Below are positions 32,802 to 41,028 of a DNA stretch of 64,000 nucleotides, piece after piece (position 1 is the first letter of the stretch; each line of letters starts with the position of its first letter). The translations under genes and the position numbers were made by a program. Below the pieces are notes generated by a model, which saw nothing but the letters and a program-made list of their open reading frames with translations, was not told the origin of the DNA and did no database searches. Origin of the DNA: UBA1206 sp050953105 (GTDB lineage Bacteria > Bacillota > Clostridia > Oscillospirales > CAG-382); contig JBMNMA010000001.1 of NCBI GenBank assembly GCA_050953105.1, positions 372,001 through 436,000 of the forward strand, in the 5' to 3' direction.

Positions 32802-33581
32802 ATGGATAACAATCAAACAAAAGCGAAAGTGATTTTAGTCGATTCGTCAAGCGAGTTCCGCACCCAGTGTGCCGCCCAGCTTCGCAAACACGGCATTGAA
32901 ATCGTAGCAGAAGCTGCCGAAAAAAATGAGGCCTTTGCCAAGATAGCACGATACAAGCCGCAGGTAGTCCTATCCGAGCTATACATAGGCAAGTTCGACG
33001 GCGTGCAGCTTATACGCAACTGCAAAAAGCAGCTTGGTGACGCTTTTCCGGCATTTATAATGCTTGCGTCTTTTAACAACCAGAATCTTTTTGAAGAATG
33101 TGTCGAAGCGGGGGCTGCTTACTGCATGATTAAGCCTCTTGATTTCACATTCCTTGCCGAAAGAGTGATAAGGTTGGCTGAAAAAGGCAGAAGAAGGGGA
33201 ATGGCGAACGTGCCAGGCGACTTCGACCTTGAAAGTCAGGTTACCAAAATAATTCACCAGATAGGGGTTCCCGCCCACATAAAAGGATATCAATACCTCC
33301 GGACCGCTATAATAATGGCGATAAACGACACGGATATTATAAATTCGGTGACCAAAGTATTATACCCTACGGTGGCTAAACAGTATTCCACCACCTCCTC
33401 AAGGGTTGAGCGGGCTATACGCCATGCTATTGAGGTGGCCTGGGACAGAGGGGATTTAGACGTGTTAAACTCCTTTTTCGGCTATACTGTCCAAAACTCA
33501 CGGGGAAAGCCCACCAACAGCGAATTTATTGCAATGATTGCCGACAATTTACGGTTAAAGAACAAAGCCCTTACCGTTTGA
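32802..33581 (+). CDS. spo0A: Spo0A-like response regulator with degenerate receiver
   Basis: 259 residues. The C-terminal DNA-binding domain is classic Spo0A: KIIHQIGVPAHIKGYQYLR (149-167) and SRVERAIRHAIEVAWDRG (200-217). The receiver (residues 8-120) has the fold but aligns Glu59 (VVLSELYIGKFDG) with the phospho-acceptor Asp56 of B. subtilis Spo0A; Asp14 is kept, the next acidic residue is Ser15, the conserved Thr is Ala89, and Lys111 remains. So phosphotransfer is unlikely and Glu59 may act as a phospho-mimic. Spo0A is the master regulator of sporulation. It is monocistronic, with its own promoter, a 0A box and a terminator; it is not next to spoIVB as usual. Confidence 0.85.
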   Translation: MDNNQTKAKVILVDSSSEFRTQCAAQLRKHGIEIVAEAAEKNEAFAKIARYKPQVVLSELYIGKFDGVQLIRNCKKQLGDAFPAFIMLASFNNQNLFEECVEAGAAYCMIKPLDFTFLAERVIRLAEKGRRRGMANVPGDFDLESQVTKIIHQIGVPAHIKGYQYLRTAIIMAINDTDIINSVTKVLYPTVAKQYSTTSSRVERAIRHAIEVAWDRGDLDVLNSFFGYTVQNSRGKPTNSEFIAMIADNLRLKNKALTV

Positions 33582-33622
33582 CATACAGAAAAAACGACTT
33601 GACATAATATGAGAACGATATA

Positions 33623-33662
33623 AACGCTCCGGGAAATAATGCCGGAGCGTTTTGTCAATTTT
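33623..33662 (+). terminator. spo0A terminator
   Basis: AACGCTCCGG / CCGGAGCGTT stem followed by TTTGTCAATTTT. Confidence 0.88.
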
Positions 33663-33664
33663 AA

Positions 33665-33693
33665 TTGACTTGACAAGCCCGGTGTGATATATT
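33665..33693 (+). promoter_or_regulatory. Promoter of the DUF4434 gene
   Basis: TTGACT (33665-33670), a 17-base spacer and TATATT (33688-33693). Confidence 0.65.
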
Positions 33694-33725
33694 TAATCAA
33701 AGACAAGTTTTATGGAGGAAAATAT

Positions 33726-35009
33726 ATGCATTCCAAGGAATTTTGCTTTTCGGTTATACCCGCTGTCAGGGTGTCATCGAAAGTCAAGCCCGAAATACGC
33801 CTTTATTCCGAAACGGCGGACGGAGTGAGAATTGGTGTTTACAAAGGTGAAAACCTTCTGAAAAAATACATTTTCGCCCTTGAAAAGGGAATTGTCAGAA
33901 GTGTGTTTATCGATCTTTCCTATGCTTCCGGCGACATTACCCTTGTGTTTGACTACCTTAAAGGCGAAAAAGTTGTTCACACCGAAAATTACGCTTATCA
34001 GGTGGTGGACACCTCCCTGCCTTCCACAACCCTTATGGATGGCTGCTGGGTTTCTATTTACCACTGGAGCGAAGACGAGGGAAGATATTTTAACAAAGCC
34101 CTTAAAACAATGAACGACGAGGATTTTAAAGACCATATCCGGGCAATGGCTCCTGTGGGAATTAAAGGTGTTATTATTCAAAACGTATTTGATTCCACAG
34201 CCTACGCCGGCAGCCACGACATGAAAAACACCGGCTACGACGGCAAGGCTTTTTATCCTTCCAAGCTCTACCCCGGCAGGGTTGAAATTACCGCCAAAGA
34301 CCCGGTGGAGGCTATACTTTCGGCTGCCGACGAATGCGGCATGCATGTTCTGGTAGGCGTGGGACTTTACGCCTGGTTTGACTTTTCTCCCGAATCCCTT
34401 AAATGGCACAAGGAAGTTGCCACAGAGCTTTATGAAATGTACGGCCATCATAAGTCCTTTTACGGCTGGTATATATCCGAGGAAATTTTCGGCGCATTGT
34501 ATGCCGAATGGGACAGGGTGCCCTATGAAAAATACACGGATATAGCCGACTTTTTCAGGGAATTCAAGGCTTTTGTCAAAAACCTCACCCCCACAAAGCC
34601 GGTTGCTCTTGCACCCAACAACATTAACTTTCAGTATTACGAAAGAGAATGGCAGACAATTCTTCCCAATATAGACATTCTCATTCCCTTTGCATTTGCC
34701 AGAGACCTTGAGCATCTTAACGTTATCGACATTAAGCGGATCTGCGAGGAATGCGGCACCCATATGTGGGTGGATATGGAGGTTTTCCAAAACCCCTTCC
34801 CTAACGGACTTATTCCCAAAGGCATTGACGAGCTTATTAAGGAAATACGCATTTATGACGACGTGGAGCAGATTTACGGCTACCAGTTTACCGGAATGCT
34901 CAATCCCCCCGAGTCCCCCTTTGATTTAGGTGGAGAACCTGCTAAAAATCTTTATAAGGGTTATAAAAAATATTACGACGAATTTTTAAGCGAGCAAAAC
35001 AAAAAGTAA
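33726..35009 (+). CDS. DUF4434 family TIM-barrel protein
   Basis: 427 residues from the ATG at 33726, preceded by GGAGG. No signal peptide. A short N-terminal beta domain (residues 1-95), then a barrel with the DUF4434 pattern: DGCWVSIYHWSEDEG, MHVLVGVGLYAWFDF, FYGWYISEEIFG (probable catalytic Glu pair), PVALAPNN and MWVDMEVFQ. The family is related to glycoside hydrolases, but the substrate is unknown. Monocistronic between two terminators. Confidence 0.7.
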   Translation: MHSKEFCFSVIPAVRVSSKVKPEIRLYSETADGVRIGVYKGENLLKKYIFALEKGIVRSVFIDLSYASGDITLVFDYLKGEKVVHTENYAYQVVDTSLPSTTLMDGCWVSIYHWSEDEGRYFNKALKTMNDEDFKDHIRAMAPVGIKGVIIQNVFDSTAYAGSHDMKNTGYDGKAFYPSKLYPGRVEITAKDPVEAILSAADECGMHVLVGVGLYAWFDFSPESLKWHKEVATELYEMYGHHKSFYGWYISEEIFGALYAEWDRVPYEKYTDIADFFREFKAFVKNLTPTKPVALAPNNINFQYYEREWQTILPNIDILIPFAFARDLEHLNVIDIKRICEECGTHMWVDMEVFQNPFPNGLIPKGIDELIKEIRIYDDVEQIYGYQFTGMLNPPESPFDLGGEPAKNLYKGYKKYYDEFLSEQNKK

Positions 35010-35015
35010 ACATCA

Positions 35016-35050
35016 AAAACCCCGGCGTAGTATCTGCCGGGGTTTATTTT
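35016..35050. terminator. Bidirectional terminator between DUF4434 gene and dapA
   Basis: AAACCCCGGC / GCCGGGGTTT stem with T-rich tail; the two genes converge. Confidence 0.88.
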
Positions 35051-35065
35051 ACGGGAAAACTGTAT

Positions 35066-35980
35066 TTACAACGCCATTTTCTCTGCTTTGGCCTTGACAA
35101 GGCCCCGTTTGATAAGCTCTGACAACAGCTTTTCCTCATTCTTTTCATCCATGGTTGTAAGGGGAAGGCGGAAGGTTTTTTCGCATATCCCCATATAGTA
35201 AAGGGCGGTTTTAACCGGGATGGGGTTGGTTTCGCAAAACAGCAGACTTTCAAGGGGGGTAAGCTCCTTTTGCATTTCGGCCGCACGTTTTATATCCCCT
35301 GAAATAAAAGCCAGATACAGCTTTTTAAGCTTTTTGGGGACGATATTTGATGCCACCGAAATCAATCCGCTGCCGCCCAAAGACAAAAAGGGTAATATAA
35401 GCTCGTCGGAACCAGAATAAAACCACAGTCTGTCTTTACACAGCGCAACCGACTTGGCAAAGGCGGTAAGGTCACCGTTAGCCTCCTTAACCCCGGTTAT
35501 ACGGGGGATTTCGGAAAGCTCAAGGTATTGCTCGGGGATTATGTTATACCCTGTCCTTGAGGGAACATTATAGACGATTATGGGTTTATCGGTACAGGCG
35601 GAAATTTCCTCATAGCATTCGACCAACCCCTTTTTGGTGGTTTTATTATAATAGGGGGTTACCACCATAAGGGCGTTTACGCCCACCTGACAGGCATATT
35701 CCGAAAGGCGGCAGACGGTTTTAATATCGTTTCCGCCCGTTCCGGCAATAACCGGCACCCTGCCTTTTGCCTGTCTGACGGCAAACTCTATAACCTGTTT
35801 TTTCTCCTCAAAAGACATAACCGGCGCCTCTCCGGTGGTGCCGCACACCACAAGGGCGTCAATACCGTTGGTAAGCTGGAACTCTATAAGGCGGCCAAAA
35901 GAAACAAAATCTATCCCATCCCTTGAAAAAGGCGTAACAAGCGCTGTGGCAATTCCTTTGAACACAGGGGGGTTGTTCAT
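35066..35980 (-). CDS. dapA: 4-hydroxy-tetrahydrodipicolinate synthase
   Basis: 304 residues. Condenses pyruvate with aspartate semialdehyde in the lysine/diaminopimelate pathway. Lys165 (ITGVKEANGD) is the Schiff-base lysine; Thr48-Thr49 (CGTTGEAP), Tyr111 (TPYYNK), Tyr137 (VYNVPSRTG) and Arg142 are the expected active-site residues. Ribosome site AAAGGAAA. Monocistronic; the upstream queA promoter faces away. Confidence 0.92.
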   Translation of the reverse strand: MNNPPVFKGIATALVTPFSRDGIDFVSFGRLIEFQLTNGIDALVVCGTTGEAPVMSFEEKKQVIEFAVRQAKGRVPVIAGTGGNDIKTVCRLSEYACQVGVNALMVVTPYYNKTTKKGLVECYEEISACTDKPIIVYNVPSRTGYNIIPEQYLELSEIPRITGVKEANGDLTAFAKSVALCKDRLWFYSGSDELILPFLSLGGSGLISVASNIVPKKLKKLYLAFISGDIKRAAEMQKELTPLESLLFCETNPIPVKTALYYMGICEKTFRLPLTTMDEKNEEKLLSELIKRGLVKAKAEKMAL

Positions 35981-36007
35981 AATATTTTTCCTTTCATATA
36001 AAATTGC

Positions 36008-36036
36008 TTGAATATTGACTTAATGTGTAATATAAT
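36008..36036 (+). promoter_or_regulatory. Sigma-A promoter of queA
   Basis: TTGAAT (36008-36013), a 17-base spacer and TATAAT (36031-36036). Confidence 0.8.
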
Positions 36037-36077
36037 TGGTATATTCATTTATACAGTTTATTCGGGAGATAACCTAC

Positions 36078-37121
36078 ATGCCAAATACACCTGATTTGAT
36101 GCTTCGTTCCTCATACCACTATGACCTCCCCCCGGAGCTTATTGCCCAGACACCCATTGAAAAGCGGGATACGTCAAGGCTGCTTATTCTTGACAGAAGC
36201 ACCGGTAAGATTGCTCATACGGTTTTTGGGGATATTATAAACTACCTTAATCCCGGCGACGCCCTTGTTATAAACGACACAAAGGTTATTCCCGCAAGGA
36301 TTTACGGGACAAACCCCGGCCATTCTGGAAAAGTGGAAACCCTTCTTCTTGAGCGGGATAACGGTGACGTGTGGAAATGCCTTGTAAAACCCGGAAAAAA
36401 GGCTAAAATAGGCGACACCCTTGTCTATTCCGATAAAATGAAGGGGATTGTGGAGGAAATAGCAGACGAGGGGATAAGGAAAATCCGCTTTGTGTATGAA
36501 GGCAATTTTCTTGAAATTCTTGAGGAAATCGGCTCCATGCCGTTACCCCCGTATATAAAGGAAAAACTAAACGATAAAAACAGATACCAGACGGTGTATG
36601 CAAAGCATGAAGGCTCGGCAGCGGCCCCCACCGCAGGACTTCACTTTACGCCGGAACTTTTGTCCGAAATAGAGAAAAAAGGGATAAAGGTTATCCGCAC
36701 CTGCCTGCATGTGGGGCTGGGGACATTTAGGCCGGTAAAGGAGGATAATATCCTTGACCATAAAATGCATTATGAAAAAATCACCCTTTCCCAGTCGGCG
36801 GCAGACCAGATAAACGCCGTAAAACAATCGGGGGGACGCATTATCGCCGTAGGCACCACCTCCTGCAGACTTCTTGAAAGCTGCGGCAATGACGAGGGAA
36901 GGGTTGTCCCCTTTGAGGGGGAAACGGGGATATTTATATATCCTTCCTATAAGTTCAAGGTTATTGACGGACTTATAACAAATTTCCACCTTCCCGAATC
37001 CACCCTTATAATGCTTGTAGCCGCCTTTGCGGGATACGACAACACCATGACCGCCTATAAACAGGCGGTGGAGGAAAAATACCGCTTTTTCTCCTTTGGC
37101 GATGCCATGTTCATTTGTTAA
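36078..37121 (+). CDS. queA: S-adenosylmethionine:tRNA ribosyltransferase-isomerase
   Basis: 347 residues from the ATG at 36078 (GGGAG upstream); an upstream frame exists without a site and overlaps the promoter. Transfers ribose from SAM to preQ1 in tRNA to make epoxyqueuosine. Recognised by the N-terminus FDLPPELIAQTP-like stretch (YDLPPELIAQTP), KRDTSRLL, VINDTKVIPARIYG, EGSAAAPTAGLHFT and the C-terminal GLITNFHLPESTLIMLVAAFAG-type motif (written here in part as NFHLPESTLIMLV). tgt is not in view. Confidence 0.95.
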   Translation: MPNTPDLMLRSSYHYDLPPELIAQTPIEKRDTSRLLILDRSTGKIAHTVFGDIINYLNPGDALVINDTKVIPARIYGTNPGHSGKVETLLLERDNGDVWKCLVKPGKKAKIGDTLVYSDKMKGIVEEIADEGIRKIRFVYEGNFLEILEEIGSMPLPPYIKEKLNDKNRYQTVYAKHEGSAAAPTAGLHFTPELLSEIEKKGIKVIRTCLHVGLGTFRPVKEDNILDHKMHYEKITLSQSAADQINAVKQSGGRIIAVGTTSCRLLESCGNDEGRVVPFEGETGIFIYPSYKFKVIDGLITNFHLPESTLIMLVAAFAGYDNTMTAYKQAVEEKYRFFSFGDAMFIC

Positions 37122-37125
37122 AAAT

Positions 37126-37160
37126 ACACCCTCCGGCAGCAGCCGGAGGGTATGTTTTTA
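37126..37160 (+). terminator. queA terminator
   Basis: ACCCTCCGGC / GCCGGAGGGT stem, then TATGTTTTTA. Confidence 0.85.
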
Positions 37161-37189
37161 TATTAAATAATAAATAATACCGTAATATG

Positions 37190-37218
37190 TTGAATTATTT
37201 ATAATTCAATGATATAAT
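37190..37218 (+). promoter_or_regulatory. Sigma-A promoter heading the miaA-rqcH cluster
   Basis: TTGAAT (37190-37195), a 17-base spacer and TATAAT (37213-37218). Confidence 0.8.
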
Positions 37219-37250
37219 AATCAGACAAAGCAGGCTAAAGTGGGAAGGAT

Positions 37251-38189
37251 ATGGAAAACAAGAAAAAGGCAGTAGTTTTGGGCGGACAGACCGCCTCCGG
37301 CAAGTCGGCCCTTTCCCTTAATCTGTGCGATATGTTTGACGGCGAAATAATATCCGCCGACTCGATGCAGGTTTACCGGGGAATGGATATCGGCACCGCC
37401 AAGCCGGAAAAGGAGGATTTGTCAAGGGTAAGGCACCATCTTATCGATATACTTGACATACACCAGAAATTTTCCTCCGCCGATTTTGTAAGTTTAGCCA
37501 CCATGGCCCTTGAGGATATAACCTCAAGGAATAAAATCCCCTTTGTTACCGGGGGGACAGGCCTTTATGCCGAAATGCTGTTTAATTCCTTTTCCCTTGT
37601 GGAAAATACATCAGATGAAAGTATCAGACAAAGCCTTTGGGAAAGGGTAAAAACCGAGGGAAACGAAAAACTGTATGAGCTATTAAATTCAATAGACCCC
37701 GAAACCGCCCAAAAAGTCCACCCCAACAACACCAAACGCCTTGTTAGATACCTTGAAATATTTTATGCCACGGGTTTGACACCCACGGAAATAAACATTC
37801 AAAACAACTCGGGAGACAGAAGGTTTGAGCCATTGTATATCTGCCTTTATTCAGATGACAGGGAGTATATATACTCCCGCATAAATGCCCGGGTTGACGA
37901 AATGTTTGAAAAAGGGCTGGTTGACGAGGTTTATTCCCTTTATCAAAAGGGCCTTGAACACACCCCCACCGCCTCTGCCGCCATAGGTTATAAGGAGCTT
38001 TTTCCCTATTTTAAAGGTGAAATTACCCTTACACAGGCAAAAGAGAACATAAAGCAGAATTCCCGCAATTATGCCAAACGCCAGCAAACCTATTTTAAAC
38101 GGATTAAGGGCGTTATCTTTGTTGATATAACAAGCGAAAATTACCCAAACAGGGTTTCTGATTTAATAAAGGAATTTGTTGAAAACTGA
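37251..38189 (+). CDS. miaA: tRNA dimethylallyltransferase
   Basis: 312 residues. Adds the dimethylallyl group to N6 of A37 in tRNAs reading UNN codons. P-loop GGQTASGKS at 11-19, then ISADSMQVYRGMDIGTAKP (the catalytic Asp), RHHLIDILD, FVTGGTGLYAEML and GYKELFPYF are the family blocks. Ribosome site GGGAAGGAT. First gene of the long cluster. Confidence 0.95.
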   Translation: MENKKKAVVLGGQTASGKSALSLNLCDMFDGEIISADSMQVYRGMDIGTAKPEKEDLSRVRHHLIDILDIHQKFSSADFVSLATMALEDITSRNKIPFVTGGTGLYAEMLFNSFSLVENTSDESIRQSLWERVKTEGNEKLYELLNSIDPETAQKVHPNNTKRLVRYLEIFYATGLTPTEINIQNNSGDRRFEPLYICLYSDDREYIYSRINARVDEMFEKGLVDEVYSLYQKGLEHTPTASAAIGYKELFPYFKGEITLTQAKENIKQNSRNYAKRQQTYFKRIKGVIFVDITSENYPNRVSDLIKEFVEN

Positions 38190-38216
38190 AAGTTATTCGA
38201 AAGGTATGGTTGAAGC

Positions 38217-39470
38217 TTGAAAAACCTTACCAAAAACATTATCATAGCCATTGCCGCCTTGACCTTTATGGCTTATGCGGCGATTCAGATTTCTCTTTCG
38301 GTAGGGGATATGGTGGAGGTGGAGTCTGCGGTTTATTCCTCCTCGGTTAAAACAATCCCCCTAAATGCCTATATATTCCGTGACGAGCGTCCGGTGATGA
38401 CAGCCGGGCAGGGTTCGGCCTGCTATTTTTACGCCGACGGCGAAAAGGTGTTTAAAAACGCCGAAATACTTAAAATCTACTCCCTTGAAAGCGATGCAAA
38501 AATTCAGGAGGAGATTAATGAATTAAATAAAAAAATTTCTCTTCTTGAAAAATCCAACATAACCAAAAACTATTCCACCACCGACCTTGAGGCCCTTGAT
38601 TCCTCAATAGCCTCAAAGATACACGCCATTATATCTTTAGTGGGAACCGGATCTCTTGACATGGCGGCGTTGAACGAGGATGACCTGCTTATCCTTATGA
38701 ACCGCCGGTCAGCGGTTATATCCGGCGCCGGTGGCTATGATTACGTTATTGATGCATATAAAAGCAAAATTTCTGAGCTTAATTCCCGCATGACGGGCCA
38801 GTCATCATCGGTATATACAGATATTACGGGTTATTTTTATTCCAACACCGACGGGTATGAAAATATTTTCACCATGGATTTACTTAACCGGCTTACGCTG
38901 GAGGAGTATTATTCCCTTGAGTCTAAAATGCCGGACGAGGCCTTGTTTTCCCAGTCAAAGGGTAAAATAGTTACCTCGGTGAAATGGTATATTACCGTAT
39001 CCCTTGACAAAAGGACAATATCAAAGCTAACCGATAAAAAACCCGCAAACTACAAATATGAAATAAGGTTTCCCTATTCCGACAATCAAACCGTTAAGAT
39101 GAAGCTGGAAAAAGTGGTTTCGCAAACCGACTACGATTATGCGGTTATGGTTTTTTCCTCCGACGTTCAAATAGAAGGCTTCAACTACACCCGCACCCAG
39201 CCGGTGGAGATTGTTTATGAATATTACACCGGGCTTAAGGTGCCCATGTCGGCCATAAGGGTGGTTGACGGGGTTACCGGTGTTTACATTCTTGACGGAA
39301 ATGTGGTTAAATTCAAATCCGCCACGGTGTTAAACGAGGAAAACGGCTATTGTATCTGCGCTCTTCCCGACAGCAACGATGTAAATGTCATTTCCAAAAC
39401 AAAAATTTCGCTGTATGACCCGGTTATTGTTGCGGGCAAGGGCTTATACGAGGGGAAGATTATAAAATGA
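38217..39470 (+). CDS. HlyD-like membrane-fusion-type protein of unknown role
   Basis: 417 residues from a TTG at 38217 (an AAAGG element lies upstream; an ATG at 38206 leads to an immediate stop). One N-terminal membrane helix (residues 5-25), an extracellular beta segment, a helical segment KIQEEINELNKKISLLEK (about 95-115), then beta regions ending in a barrel (EVYSKxx-like VPMSAIRVVDGVTGVYIL). This is the adaptor order of HlyD/RND fusion proteins, with a short hairpin. No transporter partner is adjacent. It stands between miaA and yggS-sepF. The yggS start overlaps its stop by ATGA. Confidence 0.6.
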   Translation: MKNLTKNIIIAIAALTFMAYAAIQISLSVGDMVEVESAVYSSSVKTIPLNAYIFRDERPVMTAGQGSACYFYADGEKVFKNAEILKIYSLESDAKIQEEINELNKKISLLEKSNITKNYSTTDLEALDSSIASKIHAIISLVGTGSLDMAALNEDDLLILMNRRSAVISGAGGYDYVIDAYKSKISELNSRMTGQSSSVYTDITGYFYSNTDGYENIFTMDLLNRLTLEEYYSLESKMPDEALFSQSKGKIVTSVKWYITVSLDKRTISKLTDKKPANYKYEIRFPYSDNQTVKMKLEKVVSQTDYDYAVMVFSSDVQIEGFNYTRTQPVEIVYEYYTGLKVPMSAIRVVDGVTGVYILDGNVVKFKSATVLNEENGYCICALPDSNDVNVISKTKISLYDPVIVAGKGLYEGKIIK

Positions 39471-40153
39471 CGGCAACTTTTGAAGAAATACAAAATAATA
39501 TAAACGATATACAGTCATTTTTAAACGGCAGAGCCACTCTGCTTGCCGCCACCAAAACCATACCTGCCGAAATTATCAACGCAACCTACGACATGGGAAT
39601 AAGGGTGATAGGCGAAAACCGGGTTCAGGAGCTTGTGGAAAAGTATCCCCTCCTTGACAAACGGTTTGAAATTCACTTTATAGGCAGACTGCAGCGGAAT
39701 AAAGTAAAATATATAATAGACAAGGTTTCCCTTATCCATTCCCTTGATTCCATATCCCTTGCCAAGGAGATTGACAAACAGGCGGCAAAGGCGGGCAAAG
39801 TGCAAAACTGCCTTATTGAAATTAATTTAGGCAGCGAGGAAAACAAGGGAGGAATCACTCTTGACGAAACCGAAAGCTTTATCGAGCAGTTGAAAATATT
39901 CCCAAATATAAGGATAAAAGGCCTTATGGGCGTAGTGCCGGCAACGGGGGATGAGGTAAAAAATATTTATTTTTTTACAAAAATAACCCAGAAATTTATT
40001 GACATCAGGTCAAAAAATGTGGATAATAATATCATGGATAAAAGTGCAATGGAAATCCTTTCCCTAGGCATGACAGGCGATTACAGGCAGGCCGTGGAAT
40101 GCGGCTCCAATCTTGTCAGAATAGGCGAAGGCATTTTCGGAAAGCGGAACTGA
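39467..40153 (+). CDS. YggS/PLPBP family pyridoxal 5'-phosphate homeostasis protein
   Basis: 228 residues. N-terminal LLAATKTIPAE carries the PLP lysine (ATK), followed by GENRVQEL, HFIGRLQRNK and the C-terminal LSLGMTGDYRQAVECGSNLVRIGEGIFG that binds the phosphate. No enzymic turnover is known; the protein balances PLP and amino-acid pools. In Firmicutes it is the ylmE position in the ftsZ-downstream cluster, as here before sepF. Confidence 0.9.
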   Translation: MTATFEEIQNNINDIQSFLNGRATLLAATKTIPAEIINATYDMGIRVIGENRVQELVEKYPLLDKRFEIHFIGRLQRNKVKYIIDKVSLIHSLDSISLAKEIDKQAAKAGKVQNCLIEINLGSEENKGGITLDETESFIEQLKIFPNIRIKGLMGVVPATGDEVKNIYFFTKITQKFIDIRSKNVDNNIMDKSAMEILSLGMTGDYRQAVECGSNLVRIGEGIFGKRN

Positions 40154-40168
40154 AAAATAAGCGTATTT

Positions 40169-40203
40169 TGGTCAAAAGGGCTTGGACAAAGCTTTTTTGA
40201 CCA
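40169..40203 (+). repeat. Hairpin between yggS and sepF
   Basis: Arms TGGTCAAAA and TTTTGACCA with an inner GCTT/AAGC pair. No T run follows, so it may be an mRNA processing or translation-control structure for sepF. Confidence 0.5.
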
Positions 40204-40244
40204 TAACGGTAATAAATTAACAAAATATTTTGGAGGTATATATA

Positions 40245-40706
40245 ATGGGTATCATGAACCGTTTATCCGACCTTTTTAAGGGCGAAAACGAGTATGTTGA
40301 CGAGTTCAAGGAAGGCTATGACGAAGAGGAAACCGAACAGGAAACCGTATCGGCTCCTACTGCCACGGCATCAAAAATGAGCGGCGGGCTTGCCTCATCC
40401 TCCTCCCTTGAAATGAAGGTCTGTAAACCCGAAAAATACGAAGACGTAACCAAAATCGCAACCCATCTTCTTGAACGCAGAACGGTTGTATTAAACCTTG
40501 AAGATGCCAATAAGGAAACCATAATAAGAATAATCGACTTCCTTTTCGGCGTAACCTTTGCAATTAACGGCCAGCTTAAGCGGGTAGCATCCTCTACTTA
40601 TGTCATTACTCCCCCCAATGTGGAGGTAACAGGCGAACAGAAAGAAGCGGAAGGAATGCCGGGATCAACCCAAGCCCCCAAGAATAAACCCAGAGAACTC
40701 TTTTAA
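40245..40706 (+). CDS. sepF: Cell division protein SepF
   Basis: 153 residues from the ATG at 40245, which follows GGAGG; an upstream TTG lies inside the ribosome site. N-terminal membrane-targeting amphipathic segment MGIMNRLSDLF, an acidic linker, and the SepF core KVCKPEKYEDVTKIATHLLERRTVVLNLE (shown in parts), then RIIDFLFGVTFAINGQLKRVAS. It tethers FtsZ to the membrane and organises the division ring. Confidence 0.9.
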   Translation: MGIMNRLSDLFKGENEYVDEFKEGYDEEETEQETVSAPTATASKMSGGLASSSSLEMKVCKPEKYEDVTKIATHLLERRTVVLNLEDANKETIIRIIDFLFGVTFAINGQLKRVASSTYVITPPNVEVTGEQKEAEGMPGSTQAPKNKPRELF

Positions 40707-40722
40707 GAGCCGGTGATTTGAT

Positions 40723-40995
40723 TTGAACTTCATTTATCTTATAATGTCAACGGTTTTGCTGTATTTGTCTGCCCTCAGCCTTATGATTGTAATTAGGGTG
40801 ATATATCCCCTTTTTGCCGCAGAGGAAGGGCCGGCCTATTCCTTCATATATGCCACCACCGAACCGGTGATAATGCCGGTGAGATCGGTGCTTGACAGGT
40901 CGGAGGTTTTTTCGGCAATACCCGTAGATTTTTCAAGCATATTTGCATTTATAATACTTTTTATGGTAAGAGGGTTATTGACTCTTCTTGTCTGA
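40723..40995 (+). CDS. YggT family membrane protein
   Basis: 90 residues from a TTG at 40723 (GGTGAT upstream; an ATG at 40744 is the alternative). Two hydrophobic helices around a loop with FIYATTEPVIMPVRSVL, the YggT/YlmG block. Located between sepF and divIVA as in other Firmicutes; YlmG influences FtsZ and envelope assembly. Confidence 0.82.
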   Translation: MNFIYLIMSTVLLYLSALSLMIVIRVIYPLFAAEEGPAYSFIYATTEPVIMPVRSVLDRSEVFSAIPVDFSSIFAFIILFMVRGLLTLLV

Positions 40996-41028
40996 ATTTA
41001 ATTTGCCTATTTTTTAGGAGGTTCATAT

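Noticed and set aside
33774..34790. 338-codon open frame on the reverse strand
   Set aside because: It mirrors the DUF4434 gene, has no ribosome site and a composition typical of antisense shadows.
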